Shown here piece after piece: positions 38,709 to 48,833 of a stretch of 64,000 nucleotides of DNA. Under the pieces are notes generated by a model. The model was not told the origin of the DNA. It searched no databases and saw only the letters and a list, made by a program, of their open reading frames with translations. The DNA lies in assembly GCA_947571115.1 (NCBI GenBank), contig CANOWW010000001.1, positions 109,367 to 173,366 of the forward strand, in the 5' to 3' direction. Origin of the DNA: an uncultured Clostridium sp. (GTDB taxonomy: Bacteria; Bacillota; Clostridia; TANB77; CAG-508). Within the stretch, counting starts at the first letter, position 1. Every line of letters starts with the position of its first letter. The position numbers were made by a program, and so were the translations under genes.

Positions 38709-39912
38709 ATTTCTCTCCCCAATAATTTATTCTCTTCACAAAATTTTCAAAATAATACTTTTTATCAAAATCTTCTATTTCTCGTACTCTTTTATATGCA
38801 TCTTCAGCGCATTTTTCTCGAAAATCTTTATCAAAATACATTTTCTTCATAGCATCATACAAATTATCTATCATTTTTTCATCTTTTTCAATTATAATAG
38901 AAGAGTCCTCATTCAAAACTTCTACCATCCCTCCACTTTTAGTAGCTATAATCGGCTTTTGTGTAGCCATTGCTTCTAATGCAACAACCCCAAACGCTTC
39001 TTCTATTTTGGTTGGAATTACAACAACATCAGCCATATTTAAATATTTTGCAACATTTTTAGCCATTACTGAACCAGTAAAAACAACATTATCTGATGCA
39101 CTTTCATTTTTTAATTTCCTATAAAATTCATCCTTATTTTCTTCTCCATAAATTTTGCTTCCAATAATCACTAATTTTATGTTATCTATTTCTTGCTTCA
39201 ACAAATTAAATGCTTTAACTAGCTCATAAATTCCCTTTTCTTCTACCATTCTTCCAGTAAAAATATAGACAAATTCATCTTCTTTTATTCCCAGTTTTTC
39301 TCTCAATAACAAATCTTTATTTTCTTTATTAAAAACTTCAAAATCAACACAATTATACAAAATTTCACTATTTTTCTCACAATCAATATATTTTAAAGCA
39401 TCTTTTCTAATAAAATCACTTACAAAAATAACTTTATGAGATGTATCACAAATAAATTGAGAAATTTTTTGTCTTAGCTTATCATTTTCTAGTTGTAATA
39501 TATAATGAATGTGGCTAATAAATTTTGTATTTTTATGTTTTTTATGATATTTTCTATAAATATTTTCATGCAATACAATATCATTTTCTACTACAATATA
39601 ATCATATTCATGTTTGCTAATTTCCTTAGCTATTTTCATATTATAGGGTAATTTTCTACTATATATTTTTAAAAGCTTAAAAATATAATTAAAACATCTG
39701 TATATAAAAAATTCTAGTTTTCCATATGAAATCTGAAAAATTTTTAATCTTTCATGATACTCTTTTAAATCTTCATCTTTTACTGTATAAATATCCACAT
39801 AATCTCCATTTTCTAAAAAACCGTCTACTATATATTGTGATAAAACTTCAACTGCCCCCCCTCTAATACTTGGTACTGGCAAAGCATCTCTTGTTACAAT
39901 AGCAATTTTCAT
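38701..39912 (-). CDS. Family 4 glycosyltransferase
   Basis: About 403 residues from ATG 39912 (AGAGG site). A GT-B fold enzyme with N-terminal IAIVTRDALPVPSIRGGAVEVL and C-terminal VYIFTGRMVEEKGIYELVKAF, ADVVVIPTKIEEAFGVVALEAMA (the E-x7-E donor-binding motif). It overlaps the next gene start by 8 nt, indicating coupling. Confidence 0.9.
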   Translation of the reverse strand: MKIAIVTRDALPVPSIRGGAVEVLSQYIVDGFLENGDYVDIYTVKDEDLKEYHERLKIFQISYGKLEFFIYRCFNYIFKLLKIYSRKLPYNMKIAKEISKHEYDYIVVENDIVLHENIYRKYHKKHKNTKFISHIHYILQLENDKLRQKISQFICDTSHKVIFVSDFIRKDALKYIDCEKNSEILYNCVDFEVFNKENKDLLLREKLGIKEDEFVYIFTGRMVEEKGIYELVKAFNLLKQEIDNIKLVIIGSKIYGEENKDEFYRKLKNESASDNVVFTGSVMAKNVAKYLNMADVVVIPTKIEEAFGVVALEAMATQKPIIATKSGGMVEVLNEDSSIIIEKDEKMIDNLYDAMKKMYFDKDFREKCAEDAYKRVREIEDFDKKYYFENFVKRINYWGEKYE

Positions 39913-39927
39913 TATTTTTCCTCTCAT

Positions 39928-40914
39928 TCATAGTTTTTTACATTTCACTAATTTTATCAAATGAACATACATTTTAAATATATTTTTATTAAAATATAAT
40001 AAAAACGCTTCTAATTTATTTTTTCGGCTTGTTCCAATCTTATCTTTATAAATTCTATAATATTTCCTATAAAAACTATACTCTTGTTCAAAAATATCCT
40101 TTATTTCCATGTTTTTTTCTTCTAATTGGTAAAAATATTTAAAAAGTAATACTAGACATCCTAGCTTATTTATTATCAAATCTTCCTTTAAACTTTCATA
40201 TTTATCAATTAAATCCTGATATCTTTGATTGATTGCAAAATTCCAATCAAGGATTAAAGAAGGTTTAATTTTATGTAATATACTTTCATTTCTGTTAATA
40301 TAATGATAATATGTATTACCCTCAAATACAATTTTTTCTGCTTTTTCAAAAATTTTATAAGTTGTAGCAACATCTTCCATTGTTTTACCAACTGGAAATC
40401 TAACTTTAGCAAACAACTCTATTTTATACAACTTATTCCAAGCATACGACTTTATCAAATCTTTTATTAGCAGCTTTAAAGCTTCTTTCTTATTAAAAAC
40501 TCTAATTTCCTCTAATCCACATTCTTCCAATAATTCAGCATTTTCATTTTCCTTTTTTACATTACAAATAGCTATATCGGCATCGTACTTTGTTAAATCT
40601 GTATTTAAAAGTTCAAACATATCTTTATCTATATAATCATCACTATCAACAAATCCAATTAACCTTCCTGTTGCATTTTCTATTCCAACATTTCTAGCAT
40701 CCGATAATCCTCCGTTTTCTTTATGTATTACTTTTATTCTATCATCTTTTTTTACATATTCATCACAAATCTTTCCAGAATTATCCGTCGAACCATCATC
40801 CACTAATATGATTTCTAAATTTTGATATGTTTGATTTACTATACTTTTAATACACCTATCTAAATATTTCTCAACATTATAAATTGGAACTATAACACTT
40901 ATTAAAGATTTCAT
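39928..40914 (-). CDS. Family 2 glycosyltransferase
   Basis: A 328-residue enzyme with LISVIVPIYNVEKYLDRCIK, ILVDDGSTDNSGK, and NGGLSDARNVGIENATGRLI followed by GFVDSDDYI. It is intact and provides the in-genome reference for the broken paralogue at 37739-38708: its corresponding NVGI glycine is encoded without a preceding C. Its C-terminal helices may pack on the membrane. Confidence 0.9.
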   Translation of the reverse strand: MKSLISVIVPIYNVEKYLDRCIKSIVNQTYQNLEIILVDDGSTDNSGKICDEYVKKDDRIKVIHKENGGLSDARNVGIENATGRLIGFVDSDDYIDKDMFELLNTDLTKYDADIAICNVKKENENAELLEECGLEEIRVFNKKEALKLLIKDLIKSYAWNKLYKIELFAKVRFPVGKTMEDVATTYKIFEKAEKIVFEGNTYYHYINRNESILHKIKPSLILDWNFAINQRYQDLIDKYESLKEDLIINKLGCLVLLFKYFYQLEEKNMEIKDIFEQEYSFYRKYYRIYKDKIGTSRKNKLEAFLLYFNKNIFKMYVHLIKLVKCKKL

Positions 40915-40919
40915 AAAAA

Positions 40920-42011
40920 CTATTTCTCCTCATAAATTTCACTTAAAATTTTTACAGTTTCTTCAATCCTAAATTTATTTGGTACTTTATTTATAGCATT
41001 TTCATTCCTTTGGACATTTTCTTCATAAATCTTTTTTGCCCAATATTTAGCATCTTTCTGCAATGATATAAATTCTACATTTTTAGAAAAATTTGTTACT
41101 CCAGGTACTTCTGTACTAGCATAGCACTTTAGTCCATTTAACTGTGCTTCTACAATAACGATCCCAAAGCCTTCAAACAAAGACGGCATCACAAAAATAT
41201 CCATTGCCGAATAAATTTTCTCCATATCATCTCGTCTTCCTAAAAATATAACTTTATCTTGTATTCCCAATTCTTGCACTTGAGTTTCTATTTCTTTTTT
41301 TAATATTCCTTCGCCTACTAACATTAATTTACAATTTGCATCTAGTTTCTGATATTCATAAAATACTTCAACTAAAAATTTATGATTTTTTTGATTTTCA
41401 AATCTTCCAACATGCCCAAAAACTTTTGTACTATCATTAATCTCCAATTCTTTTCTAACATTTGCTCTATTTTTTTGATTAAATCGAAACTTTTCCACTT
41501 CCATTCCGTTATCTAAAACAAGAAATTCTTTTTCTCCAAAAAGCCACTTTCCTGCCTCTTCTCCACAAGCAATTTTAACATACCCTATTTTTTTAGTAAA
41601 AAATCTTCCTAGTTTATCCAATATTTGTGTTTTTTTATAAATCTTACTAATTGGAGTTGAATGTGAATGAACAATTAATTTCGCTTTTGAATATTTATTT
41701 GCCAAAACAATTCTTTCAAAACAATCAAAACTCATAAGATTAAAATGAATCACATCAAAGTCATTTTCTTGATACACTTTTTTCAAGTCACGTAAAAATT
41801 TAAAATAATTTTCTCTTCTATGTGTTACCTCAAAAAATTTAATTCCCATTTCTTCCAATTCATCTTGAAAACAGACTTTTTTCCCTTTAAAAATTAGAAA
41901 ACTAATTTCAAATTTACTCTTATCTATATATTTGCATATATTGATTAAAACTCTCTCAATTCCGCCAAAATTAGGCGACATACCAATATACAAAATTTTT
42001 ATTCTACCCAT
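40920..42011 (-). CDS. Family 4 glycosyltransferase
   Basis: A 363-residue GT-B enzyme with ILYIGMSPNFGGIERVLINI at the N-terminus, VFGHVGRFENQKNHKFLVEVF, and IFVMPSLFEGFGIVIVEAQLNG containing the E-x7-E motif. It overlaps the start region of the adjacent gene by 8 nt. Confidence 0.9.
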   Translation of the reverse strand: MGRIKILYIGMSPNFGGIERVLINICKYIDKSKFEISFLIFKGKKVCFQDELEEMGIKFFEVTHRRENYFKFLRDLKKVYQENDFDVIHFNLMSFDCFERIVLANKYSKAKLIVHSHSTPISKIYKKTQILDKLGRFFTKKIGYVKIACGEEAGKWLFGEKEFLVLDNGMEVEKFRFNQKNRANVRKELEINDSTKVFGHVGRFENQKNHKFLVEVFYEYQKLDANCKLMLVGEGILKKEIETQVQELGIQDKVIFLGRRDDMEKIYSAMDIFVMPSLFEGFGIVIVEAQLNGLKCYASTEVPGVTNFSKNVEFISLQKDAKYWAKKIYEENVQRNENAINKVPNKFRIEETVKILSEIYEEK

Positions 42012-43155
42012 TTTCTATTTTTACTCCTAACATAACATATAAGCTAACTAACTTCCACAACACATAGTTCTTCTGCTTAAATGCTTTTTCCAAATATTTC
42101 TCTTGAAAATTCAAATGACACTCACACTGGTAAGCTTTCACAAAATCACATGCTAAAACAAAAACCTGCCTTCTTAAATTTTCCTCTAATCCTCTTGTTC
42201 GTGTCCATAAAACTGTTCCTAATTCATGCAGAATAATTTTATATAAAGCACTATCCTTTGGTAAATCTTTTTTGTCTGAATATTCCAATAACTTTTCCAA
42301 CAAAAAATACTGTTCCAAACATTTCACATCTTTTTTGCTCCATATTTTTTTAGAAGCATTGTTCAAATGTACATTATAAAAATATAAATCTTTATTAACA
42401 TATTCAAACTGCCTACACTTTCGCATCATAACACTTCTCATTACCATATCTTCATACCAATAATTCAGTGGAAATCGAAAATCATTCCACAACTCTCTTT
42501 TAATAACACCGCCCCAAATATAGCCTCTAAATTCTAAAATTTTCTCTCCCATATAGCCAGATATCGAAGCCTCTTTATGGCAAACTTGGCTTAATATTTC
42601 CCCACTTGTCCCCGAAAAATTCACATGATTACACTTGACGATATCTGCCTCACTTTGATAGGCTCTATCCAATAATTCCTCAACATAATTATCAAGCACA
42701 TAATCATCATTGTCAATTAAGCCAATGTATTTTCCTCTCGCATGATTTAAACCTGTATTTCTCGCCTTACTAATTCCACCATTTTCTTGGCTTATTATTT
42801 TTACAAACGGATAATTTTTCTCATATTCCTTCAAAATCTCTAGCGACCCATCTTTAGACCCATCATTGACTACAATCACCTCAAAATGATATTTCGTTTT
42901 TTGATTCACAATCGAATCCATACATTTTTTTAAAAATTTTTCCGCATTATAAACTGGAACAATAATACTTAAATCAATCTTCTCATCTATCTCCGAATTT
43001 TGAATATCTTCTAGTTCAAACATCTCCTTGGGCTGATACACCTTAGAAATTTCTCTTTCTGCCTCTTTCACGCCAATTTTCACAGCTGGAGTTCTTACGA
43101 TTGGCAAAATTAACTGAATCAAAAATCGCGCTACCTTATAAATTAATTTTTTCAT
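42004..43155 (-). CDS. Family 2 glycosyltransferase
   Basis: About 383 residues when started at MKKLIYKVARFLIQ (43155, GGGAGG site); longer in-frame starts lie inside the upstream gene. It has a short N-terminal amphipathic segment, then LSIIVPVYNAEKFLKKCMDS, VVNDGSKDGS and ARGKYIGLIDNDDYV (a D-N-D variant of DxD). A galactofuranosyl or hexosyl transfer role in the repeat unit is plausible; specificity is unknown. Confidence 0.88.
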   Translation of the reverse strand: MKKLIYKVARFLIQLILPIVRTPAVKIGVKEAEREISKVYQPKEMFELEDIQNSEIDEKIDLSIIVPVYNAEKFLKKCMDSIVNQKTKYHFEVIVVNDGSKDGSLEILKEYEKNYPFVKIISQENGGISKARNTGLNHARGKYIGLIDNDDYVLDNYVEELLDRAYQSEADIVKCNHVNFSGTSGEILSQVCHKEASISGYMGEKILEFRGYIWGGVIKRELWNDFRFPLNYWYEDMVMRSVMMRKCRQFEYVNKDLYFYNVHLNNASKKIWSKKDVKCLEQYFLLEKLLEYSDKKDLPKDSALYKIILHELGTVLWTRTRGLEENLRRQVFVLACDFVKAYQCECHLNFQEKYLEKAFKQKNYVLWKLVSLYVMLGVKIENG

Positions 43156-43156
43156 T

Positions 43157-44266
43157 CTAAACCTCCCTATAAAACCTCTCCAACTCCTCCACTGTTTGCT
43201 CAATAAAATATCCCGCATTCTTCAACTCTTCATATGTATCACGCCTGTTCAAATCACTATTCAAAATAATTTCTGCCCATTCTCTTGGACTTTTCTCCAA
43301 CTCAATAAATGTCACATTTTGCGCAATTTTTACTTCATCTGTAATTACATCTTTTGACATAAAACAAGGAAGTCCTGTGCATTGCGCCTCCACGCCCACA
43401 ATCGGCAAACCTTCATACAAACTCGGCAACAAAAACACATCCATACACCAAAATAATTCATTCGTATTGTTGCAAAATCCCATAAACTTCACACAATCTG
43501 TTAACCCCAATTTCTCAACTTTATCTCGAATTTCCTGCTCTTTTTCACCAATTCCAACTAGCATCAAAACTGCATTCTCATTTTGTTTATGAATTTCTTG
43601 AAAAATATCCACCAAAAAAGTGTGATTTTTCTGATTTGTAAATCGCCCCACATTTCCAATTATCAACTTATTTTCAAGACCAAGCTCTTTTCTAAGTTCA
43701 TCACGCCTTGTTTGATTAAATCGAAACTTCTGGTAATCCACCGCATTATGAATAATTTTTACGTCACTTTCCCCAAAAAGCCATTTTCCTGCCAACTTAG
43801 AACAAGCAAAATAATGCGTCGCATACTTCTTCAAAGGCTTTTTAAACAAATCGCCAATTAAAATTTTCATTTTATTTTTCGACTGAAAACCGATATTATG
43901 TGAATGCGCAATTCTCACATTAATACCATATTTTTTTGCCTTCTTCAGCACCATAAAATTCTTACTTGAAGAATGCATATGTACGACCTTGTAATCATGA
44001 TGCTCTCGAAAAAAGTCATCTAGCGCCTTACGATATTGGATAAAATCCCCATTTTTCTTAATCCAAATTCCCTTTAATTTATATAATGTACAACCTAATT
44101 TTTTCACTTCATATTCCAATTCGTAATCATTTCCATCATCTAGCACCAAAAAATCAACTTGAACTTTGGAAAAGTCCATATGTTTCGCATGTTCATAAAC
44201 AAATTTCTGAATCCCGCCTGTCAATAATCGGTCAACAAAATATAAAACTTTTACTGGTTGCTCCAT
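43157..44266 (-). CDS. Family 4 glycosyltransferase
   Basis: A 369-residue GT-B enzyme with VLYFVDRLLTGGIQKFVYEH, IIGNVGRFTNQKNHTFLVDI and VFLLPSLYEGLPIVGVEAQC (E-x7-E). It closely resembles the enzyme at 40920-42011, suggesting an internal duplication in the operon. Confidence 0.9.
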   Translation of the reverse strand: MEQPVKVLYFVDRLLTGGIQKFVYEHAKHMDFSKVQVDFLVLDDGNDYELEYEVKKLGCTLYKLKGIWIKKNGDFIQYRKALDDFFREHHDYKVVHMHSSSKNFMVLKKAKKYGINVRIAHSHNIGFQSKNKMKILIGDLFKKPLKKYATHYFACSKLAGKWLFGESDVKIIHNAVDYQKFRFNQTRRDELRKELGLENKLIIGNVGRFTNQKNHTFLVDIFQEIHKQNENAVLMLVGIGEKEQEIRDKVEKLGLTDCVKFMGFCNNTNELFWCMDVFLLPSLYEGLPIVGVEAQCTGLPCFMSKDVITDEVKIAQNVTFIELEKSPREWAEIILNSDLNRRDTYEELKNAGYFIEQTVEELERFYREV

Positions 44267-44281
44267 ATACTTCTCTCTTTC

Positions 44282-45478
44282 TTATTTTCTCAGAATTTTC
44301 TTTGCCAATCTTTTAATATTTTTATAAACGCCCGTCTTCGCCAAAAATATTCTAACACTTCTTTCGCACTTTACTTTTACAGTATCTTTAAAATATTTCT
44401 CAAAAAAATCTTTTTCTTCCATTGAATTCATGTCTGAAAAAAATTCTTCTCTCTTCGCTGGAAGTTCCACACTATAGCTCATTTCTTTCACATTTCTTAC
44501 CAAATCTTCCACAGCCACTTCTTTATAATGAAACTGCTCTTTTATCTCCTCAAAAATAGCTTGTCCCTTTTGTGAATTTACTAAAACCCTTGATGTTCCT
44601 TTATCGTCATCCAAATCTTTATCAAAATTTTCAGCAATAAAACAATCCCATATTGTGAAATCACTTTCATGACATTGTTTCTTAAATGCACAATCATAAC
44701 AAGATGGTCTGTCTGACAAATCTCCAAAAAATGCCCTTAAATACGGGTCTGTCTCCACGCCTCTACTATATTTCCTATCCTGGCTTTCCAATGTCATCAT
44801 TGAATATTTAAATCCATATTGGCACTTATCACGAAACAAAACTTTTTTGACATCTTCATTTTTTAATTTATATTTTTTAATATAATTAAAATATTTCTTC
44901 CAAACCAACGGCGAAGGCACCGCATGACACATCACATCCACTGTAACCAATTTTTCATATTCTTTCCTCAAAAAACTTTTCAAACCTTCAATTTGACAAG
45001 GTGTTCCACTAAAACACACATATCTATCTTGTTCTAAAAATTCCTTCGTTTTCTCAAAACAATCTCCCAAATCACTTTGCACATACTTAGAACCACGAAA
45101 ACATTGAAGTTCTTCTTTATTTGCAATAAATTTATGTAGTACCTTAAACTTTTCATCAAAAGCAGCCCCAAACACAACTCCATTTTTTTCTAAAATAAAT
45201 TCTGCAATTGGGGTAAAAGCACCACCAGAAGTACTATTTTTTCTTACATCATCATTTTTATGATTTAAAACATATCCCTTTTGCTCTTTCTTTTTTTCTT
45301 CCGCATTTTTAACTGGACATACTTTTTCACATAATCCACAATGAATACATTTTTCTTTATCAATTTCAGGATACAAAAAACCTTCTTCATCTGACTTCAT
45401 TTCAATGCATTTTTGTGGACACACACTTTTGCAAGCAGTACAACCAGTACAATCTGATTTATTAATGATTTGTATCAT
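44282..45478 (-). CDS. Coenzyme F420 hydrogenase/dehydrogenase beta-subunit-like protein
   Basis: A 398-residue paralogue of the 31450-32607 product, with ferredoxin motifs CTGCTACKSVCP and CIHCGLCEKVCP, STSGGAFTPIAEFIL and CFSGTPCQIEGLKSFL. It overlaps the upstream acyltransferase by 17 nt. As with the other copy, a pyruvyltransferase gene is nearby, so each of the two modules pairs a pyruvyltransferase, a ferredoxin-like protein and an acyltransferase. Confidence 0.86.
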   Translation of the reverse strand: MIQIINKSDCTGCTACKSVCPQKCIEMKSDEEGFLYPEIDKEKCIHCGLCEKVCPVKNAEEKKKEQKGYVLNHKNDDVRKNSTSGGAFTPIAEFILEKNGVVFGAAFDEKFKVLHKFIANKEELQCFRGSKYVQSDLGDCFEKTKEFLEQDRYVCFSGTPCQIEGLKSFLRKEYEKLVTVDVMCHAVPSPLVWKKYFNYIKKYKLKNEDVKKVLFRDKCQYGFKYSMMTLESQDRKYSRGVETDPYLRAFFGDLSDRPSCYDCAFKKQCHESDFTIWDCFIAENFDKDLDDDKGTSRVLVNSQKGQAIFEEIKEQFHYKEVAVEDLVRNVKEMSYSVELPAKREEFFSDMNSMEEKDFFEKYFKDTVKVKCERSVRIFLAKTGVYKNIKRLAKKILRK

Positions 45479-46424
45479 TTTCCATAACCCCTTTTGAAAT
45501 TCTATACAACAAAACTCCTGTTATCCAAGCTAAACCTACACTAACAATCGAATTCACAAGCATATTCTTTGTCAATCCCATTGTTCTTACTGGTCCTGTC
45601 ATAAACATGATATGTGTAATATATACATAATAAGAAATCGTATCAAGATGATTAAGCAATGCATTATCTTCTATTTTCATATCTTTAAAGATTTCGTTCA
45701 AAAGCCAATAAATATTATATGCTAGCAAAATTTGTGTCAAACATACCACAATCGTATTATATAAAACAGTGCCATCCCAGAACTTTCTTGCTACAATTCT
45801 TACTGTAAACAACCCCACTATTGCTAGTGTTAACCATACTTTAGATTTCTTCTTATCAGACTTTTTATTTCTATACACATAAGCGCTCACATACAACAAA
45901 AGATACATAAAAGTTCTTCCAACATCTTGTTGCACATAAGATAAACCAATCGCCAAAATGGCTAATATAAATAAAATTATCTTATCATTTTTCAATAATT
46001 TTTCTTTATTTTGGTACAATATCGGTGTTATCATATAACAAATCATAATCACTGTCAAGAACCATAAATGTTGTGCCCCCTGGACTCCGCCAAACACAAA
46101 TTGTAAATCAAACAAGTAAATAAAAACATATTTTATTTCAAAATTATGTAAAATAAAAATTTCTAATCCAAAAATAAATATCATAAAAATATACACAGGT
46201 ATCATAATTTTGAAAAGTCTATTTTTCAACCATTTTTTTGGATTTTCAATTTCTTTTGTTCCATACAAATATCCTGAAATCAATATAAAAATGAAAACAC
46301 CAACATTAAAAAACTGACTTGTCATTTGAATATATCGGCTATCAAACTCCTGCACCAAATGACATACAATAATCATAAACATAGCCACTATTCTCGTTAT
46401 TTGTATCACAAAATCTTTCTTCAT
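45462..46424 (-). CDS. Acyltransferase 3 family membrane protein
   Basis: About 320 residues from MKKDFVIQITRIVAMFMIIV (46424), with around ten membrane segments. The catalytic-type His lies in VCHLVQEF near the N-terminus and QHLWFLTVIMICYMITPIL further on. It is likely to O-acylate the exopolysaccharide. The start codon overlaps the stop of the pyruvyltransferase gene. Confidence 0.85.
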   Translation of the reverse strand: MKKDFVIQITRIVAMFMIIVCHLVQEFDSRYIQMTSQFFNVGVFIFILISGYLYGTKEIENPKKWLKNRLFKIMIPVYIFMIFIFGLEIFILHNFEIKYVFIYLFDLQFVFGGVQGAQHLWFLTVIMICYMITPILYQNKEKLLKNDKIILFILAILAIGLSYVQQDVGRTFMYLLLYVSAYVYRNKKSDKKKSKVWLTLAIVGLFTVRIVARKFWDGTVLYNTIVVCLTQILLAYNIYWLLNEIFKDMKIEDNALLNHLDTISYYVYITHIMFMTGPVRTMGLTKNMLVNSIVSVGLAWITGVLLYRISKGVMENDTNH

Positions 46425-46425
46425 T

Positions 46426-47592
46426 CTATTTCCCAATTGCTCCCCTCAAAAACGCTTTCGACTGCTCCCTAAATTCCTCTAATTTTTGATCCACTGCTTC
46501 ATAATCAATTTCTTTTTGCACCAAATCCTCCACGCTTTCTTCGCCCTCTAACATTCTATCACTCAAATTCACAATCTTCAAAAGTGAACTCAATCTCGAA
46601 TTTGTCGACACTTTAGAATGTTTTTTATAACGCCTAAACACAAAAAACTTTTTATGGTTAATCAGCGAAAACACCGTTCCGTGAAACGAATCCGTACACA
46701 CAAACTCTGCATTGCGAATTAGATTCAAAAACTCACTTGGTCCAACGTCAAAAGGTGCCTCATCCGCAAACTTATCACTATATTTCACATACTCATCCAA
46801 ATGGTTCAACGAAACGATTTTATAACCCGTTTTTGCTTTCAATCGTTCCGCAAACTTTCGATATTCCACCGTCTTACCTAAAAAATAACAAAATATGTAC
46901 TTGTCCTGAATGAAACGCTCTTTCGGTTGAATTTCCATCCATTCATCTTTATCAAACAACAACGTTGGGTCACAAACCAATTTCGCATCTCGCCCTGTCA
47001 GCTCCTTTACCAACTTCACACCCGCATCTTCTCTTACCGACAAATGTTCAATTCGCTTTAAAAAAGTTTGATATTGTGACTTATATTTTTCTGGAACTTG
47101 AGACACGCCAAAACTGGTTGCAAACGAAATTTTATTCACATTTTCTGGCACAAAATTAAGGGTATAATAATTGGCCACAATATTGACTGGAAGCCACAAT
47201 TGATCACTTCCCACCAACACATCTGTATAATTTCCTTCTCGGCACACATCTGCCATTTTCTCGTACGCCTTTGACAAATGAAAATTTTTCTCAAACTCCT
47301 CAAATTTCTGATCTCTTATTTTAATCTTTTTACCCAACTCGCCATTTGCCAATTTACAATACAATTTCAATTTTACCATTCCCATTTTAGCTTTGATAAA
47401 AGAAAAATTAAACAACTGCCCCATATAATACTTTTTCTTGCCTTTGGAAATCTCTTGATTTAATTTCTGCAAATTAATCGTCTCATTGGGAATATCCCAA
47501 TCCTCCAAAATCTTTTGTGTCGCATATGCTTGCAGCATACTTCCATAATTATGTTTAAAATAACAAGATACAATTCCCACTTTTTTATCCAT
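46426..47592 (-). CDS. Polysaccharide pyruvyl transferase family protein
   Basis: A 388-residue protein with VGIVSCYFKHNYGSMLQAYA, VLVGSDQLWLPVN, FATSFGVSQVPEKY and EFVCTDSFHGTVFSLINHKK. It overlaps the upstream membrane-protein gene by 8 nt. It likely transfers pyruvate from phosphoenolpyruvate to a glycan residue. Confidence 0.88.
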   Translation of the reverse strand: MDKKVGIVSCYFKHNYGSMLQAYATQKILEDWDIPNETINLQKLNQEISKGKKKYYMGQLFNFSFIKAKMGMVKLKLYCKLANGELGKKIKIRDQKFEEFEKNFHLSKAYEKMADVCREGNYTDVLVGSDQLWLPVNIVANYYTLNFVPENVNKISFATSFGVSQVPEKYKSQYQTFLKRIEHLSVREDAGVKLVKELTGRDAKLVCDPTLLFDKDEWMEIQPKERFIQDKYIFCYFLGKTVEYRKFAERLKAKTGYKIVSLNHLDEYVKYSDKFADEAPFDVGPSEFLNLIRNAEFVCTDSFHGTVFSLINHKKFFVFRRYKKHSKVSTNSRLSSLLKIVNLSDRMLEGEESVEDLVQKEIDYEAVDQKLEEFREQSKAFLRGAIGK

Positions 47593-48748
47593 AACTTTTT
47601 TCTCCTTGCTCCTCTTTTTCTAAATCATGTCTTTCCAAATCCGTTCTTGACTTTTTAAATTTGTACATATCTGCCAATATAAACAATACTGGCGCAATCG
47701 CCGCCTCATGACGAACCCAAGAACCAAAATCTGGTTCAAATGTCGCAGAACCACATAAAAATCCTAAATACACATATAATGCCACATTTTTCGATTTATG
47801 ATTTTTCTTAATATTTTTCAGTGCCATTACCACATAAAAAGTAATCATTACTTGATATGCCACATATGGCCAATACTTCGGACCAAACGTCATAAGCTCA
47901 ATTGGCACCATCATACGAACCAACATTATTAAATAATCCAATGTAAATAGCGGCAAATTCGAAGCATCTTTCGTAATCCAGTTTCTAATATCCGTTCTTG
48001 CTGTTGATTCTCTAGTTCTAACATGGATTAAGGCAGTATATTCCTCTGGCATTGCCACTTTAGCTACTGAAAGCAGCAAAGCATATCCTACTCCAAGTGC
48101 CACAACAACAATTAAAATATCCATAACATTCAATTTATCTTTCATTAAAATGAAAGTCTTACAAATCCAAGAAGCTCCTAACATAAACATAGCAATTAAT
48201 ATATAATAATCTCTAAAGGAAACAGATGCCCAATACAAAATTCCAAAACATAGAACATATTTAAAATCATCTCTCAAAATTTTTGTTGTAATCACAATAT
48301 ATATTAAAACAAAATATAACATTTGAATCGGTTCTTTAGCTAAATTAAAGTCAAATACGTTAAGAACCAATATAGTAAGCACTAAAAAGATCGCTTGCAT
48401 AATATCTAGTTTTTTTCTTAACATAAATATAATGATTAATAACATAATGTTCCACAATATCGAGATATACACTTCAAATTCAGCCATAGTCGTCAATTCA
48501 AAAAAATTAATATCCGTAAATATTTTGATACTTCTTTCTGTAGCATCTAATTCCTCTTGTGTTTCTTCCTCATCTTCACTGCTATATACTCCATTAACAA
48601 TTTTTCCTATCATTCCATGACCAATACTATTGGCAATTAATTCATCTTTCATAATGGTATATCTTACAATTTTTGCTCCTGCTATTAAGAATATCATTGC
48701 CGCTATTATGACTGTTGTTTTTACATAAAAATCTTGTTTTATCTTCAT
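47585..48748 (-). CDS. Polytopic membrane protein, candidate polysaccharide polymerase
   Basis: About 387 residues from ATG 48748 (AAAGGA site), with roughly ten hydrophobic segments and a larger extracytoplasmic loop near TALIHVRTRESTARTDIRNW. No conserved motif was recognised. The locus otherwise lacks a Wzy gene, and this product has the right topology and position just after the chain-length regulator, so polymerase is the best guess, not a demonstrated function. Confidence 0.5.
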   Translation of the reverse strand: MKIKQDFYVKTTVIIAAMIFLIAGAKIVRYTIMKDELIANSIGHGMIGKIVNGVYSSEDEEETQEELDATERSIKIFTDINFFELTTMAEFEVYISILWNIMLLIIIFMLRKKLDIMQAIFLVLTILVLNVFDFNLAKEPIQMLYFVLIYIVITTKILRDDFKYVLCFGILYWASVSFRDYYILIAMFMLGASWICKTFILMKDKLNVMDILIVVVALGVGYALLLSVAKVAMPEEYTALIHVRTRESTARTDIRNWITKDASNLPLFTLDYLIMLVRMMVPIELMTFGPKYWPYVAYQVMITFYVVMALKNIKKNHKSKNVALYVYLGFLCGSATFEPDFGSWVRHEAAIAPVLFILADMYKFKKSRTDLERHDLEKEEQGEKSYG

Positions 48749-48833
48749 CTGTGTATCCTTTCCCAAAACCTCATCGTCTTACAATAATAGCGGACTACTC
48801 TACATTTCAAGTCCGCTAAATTGTCATTTTATT

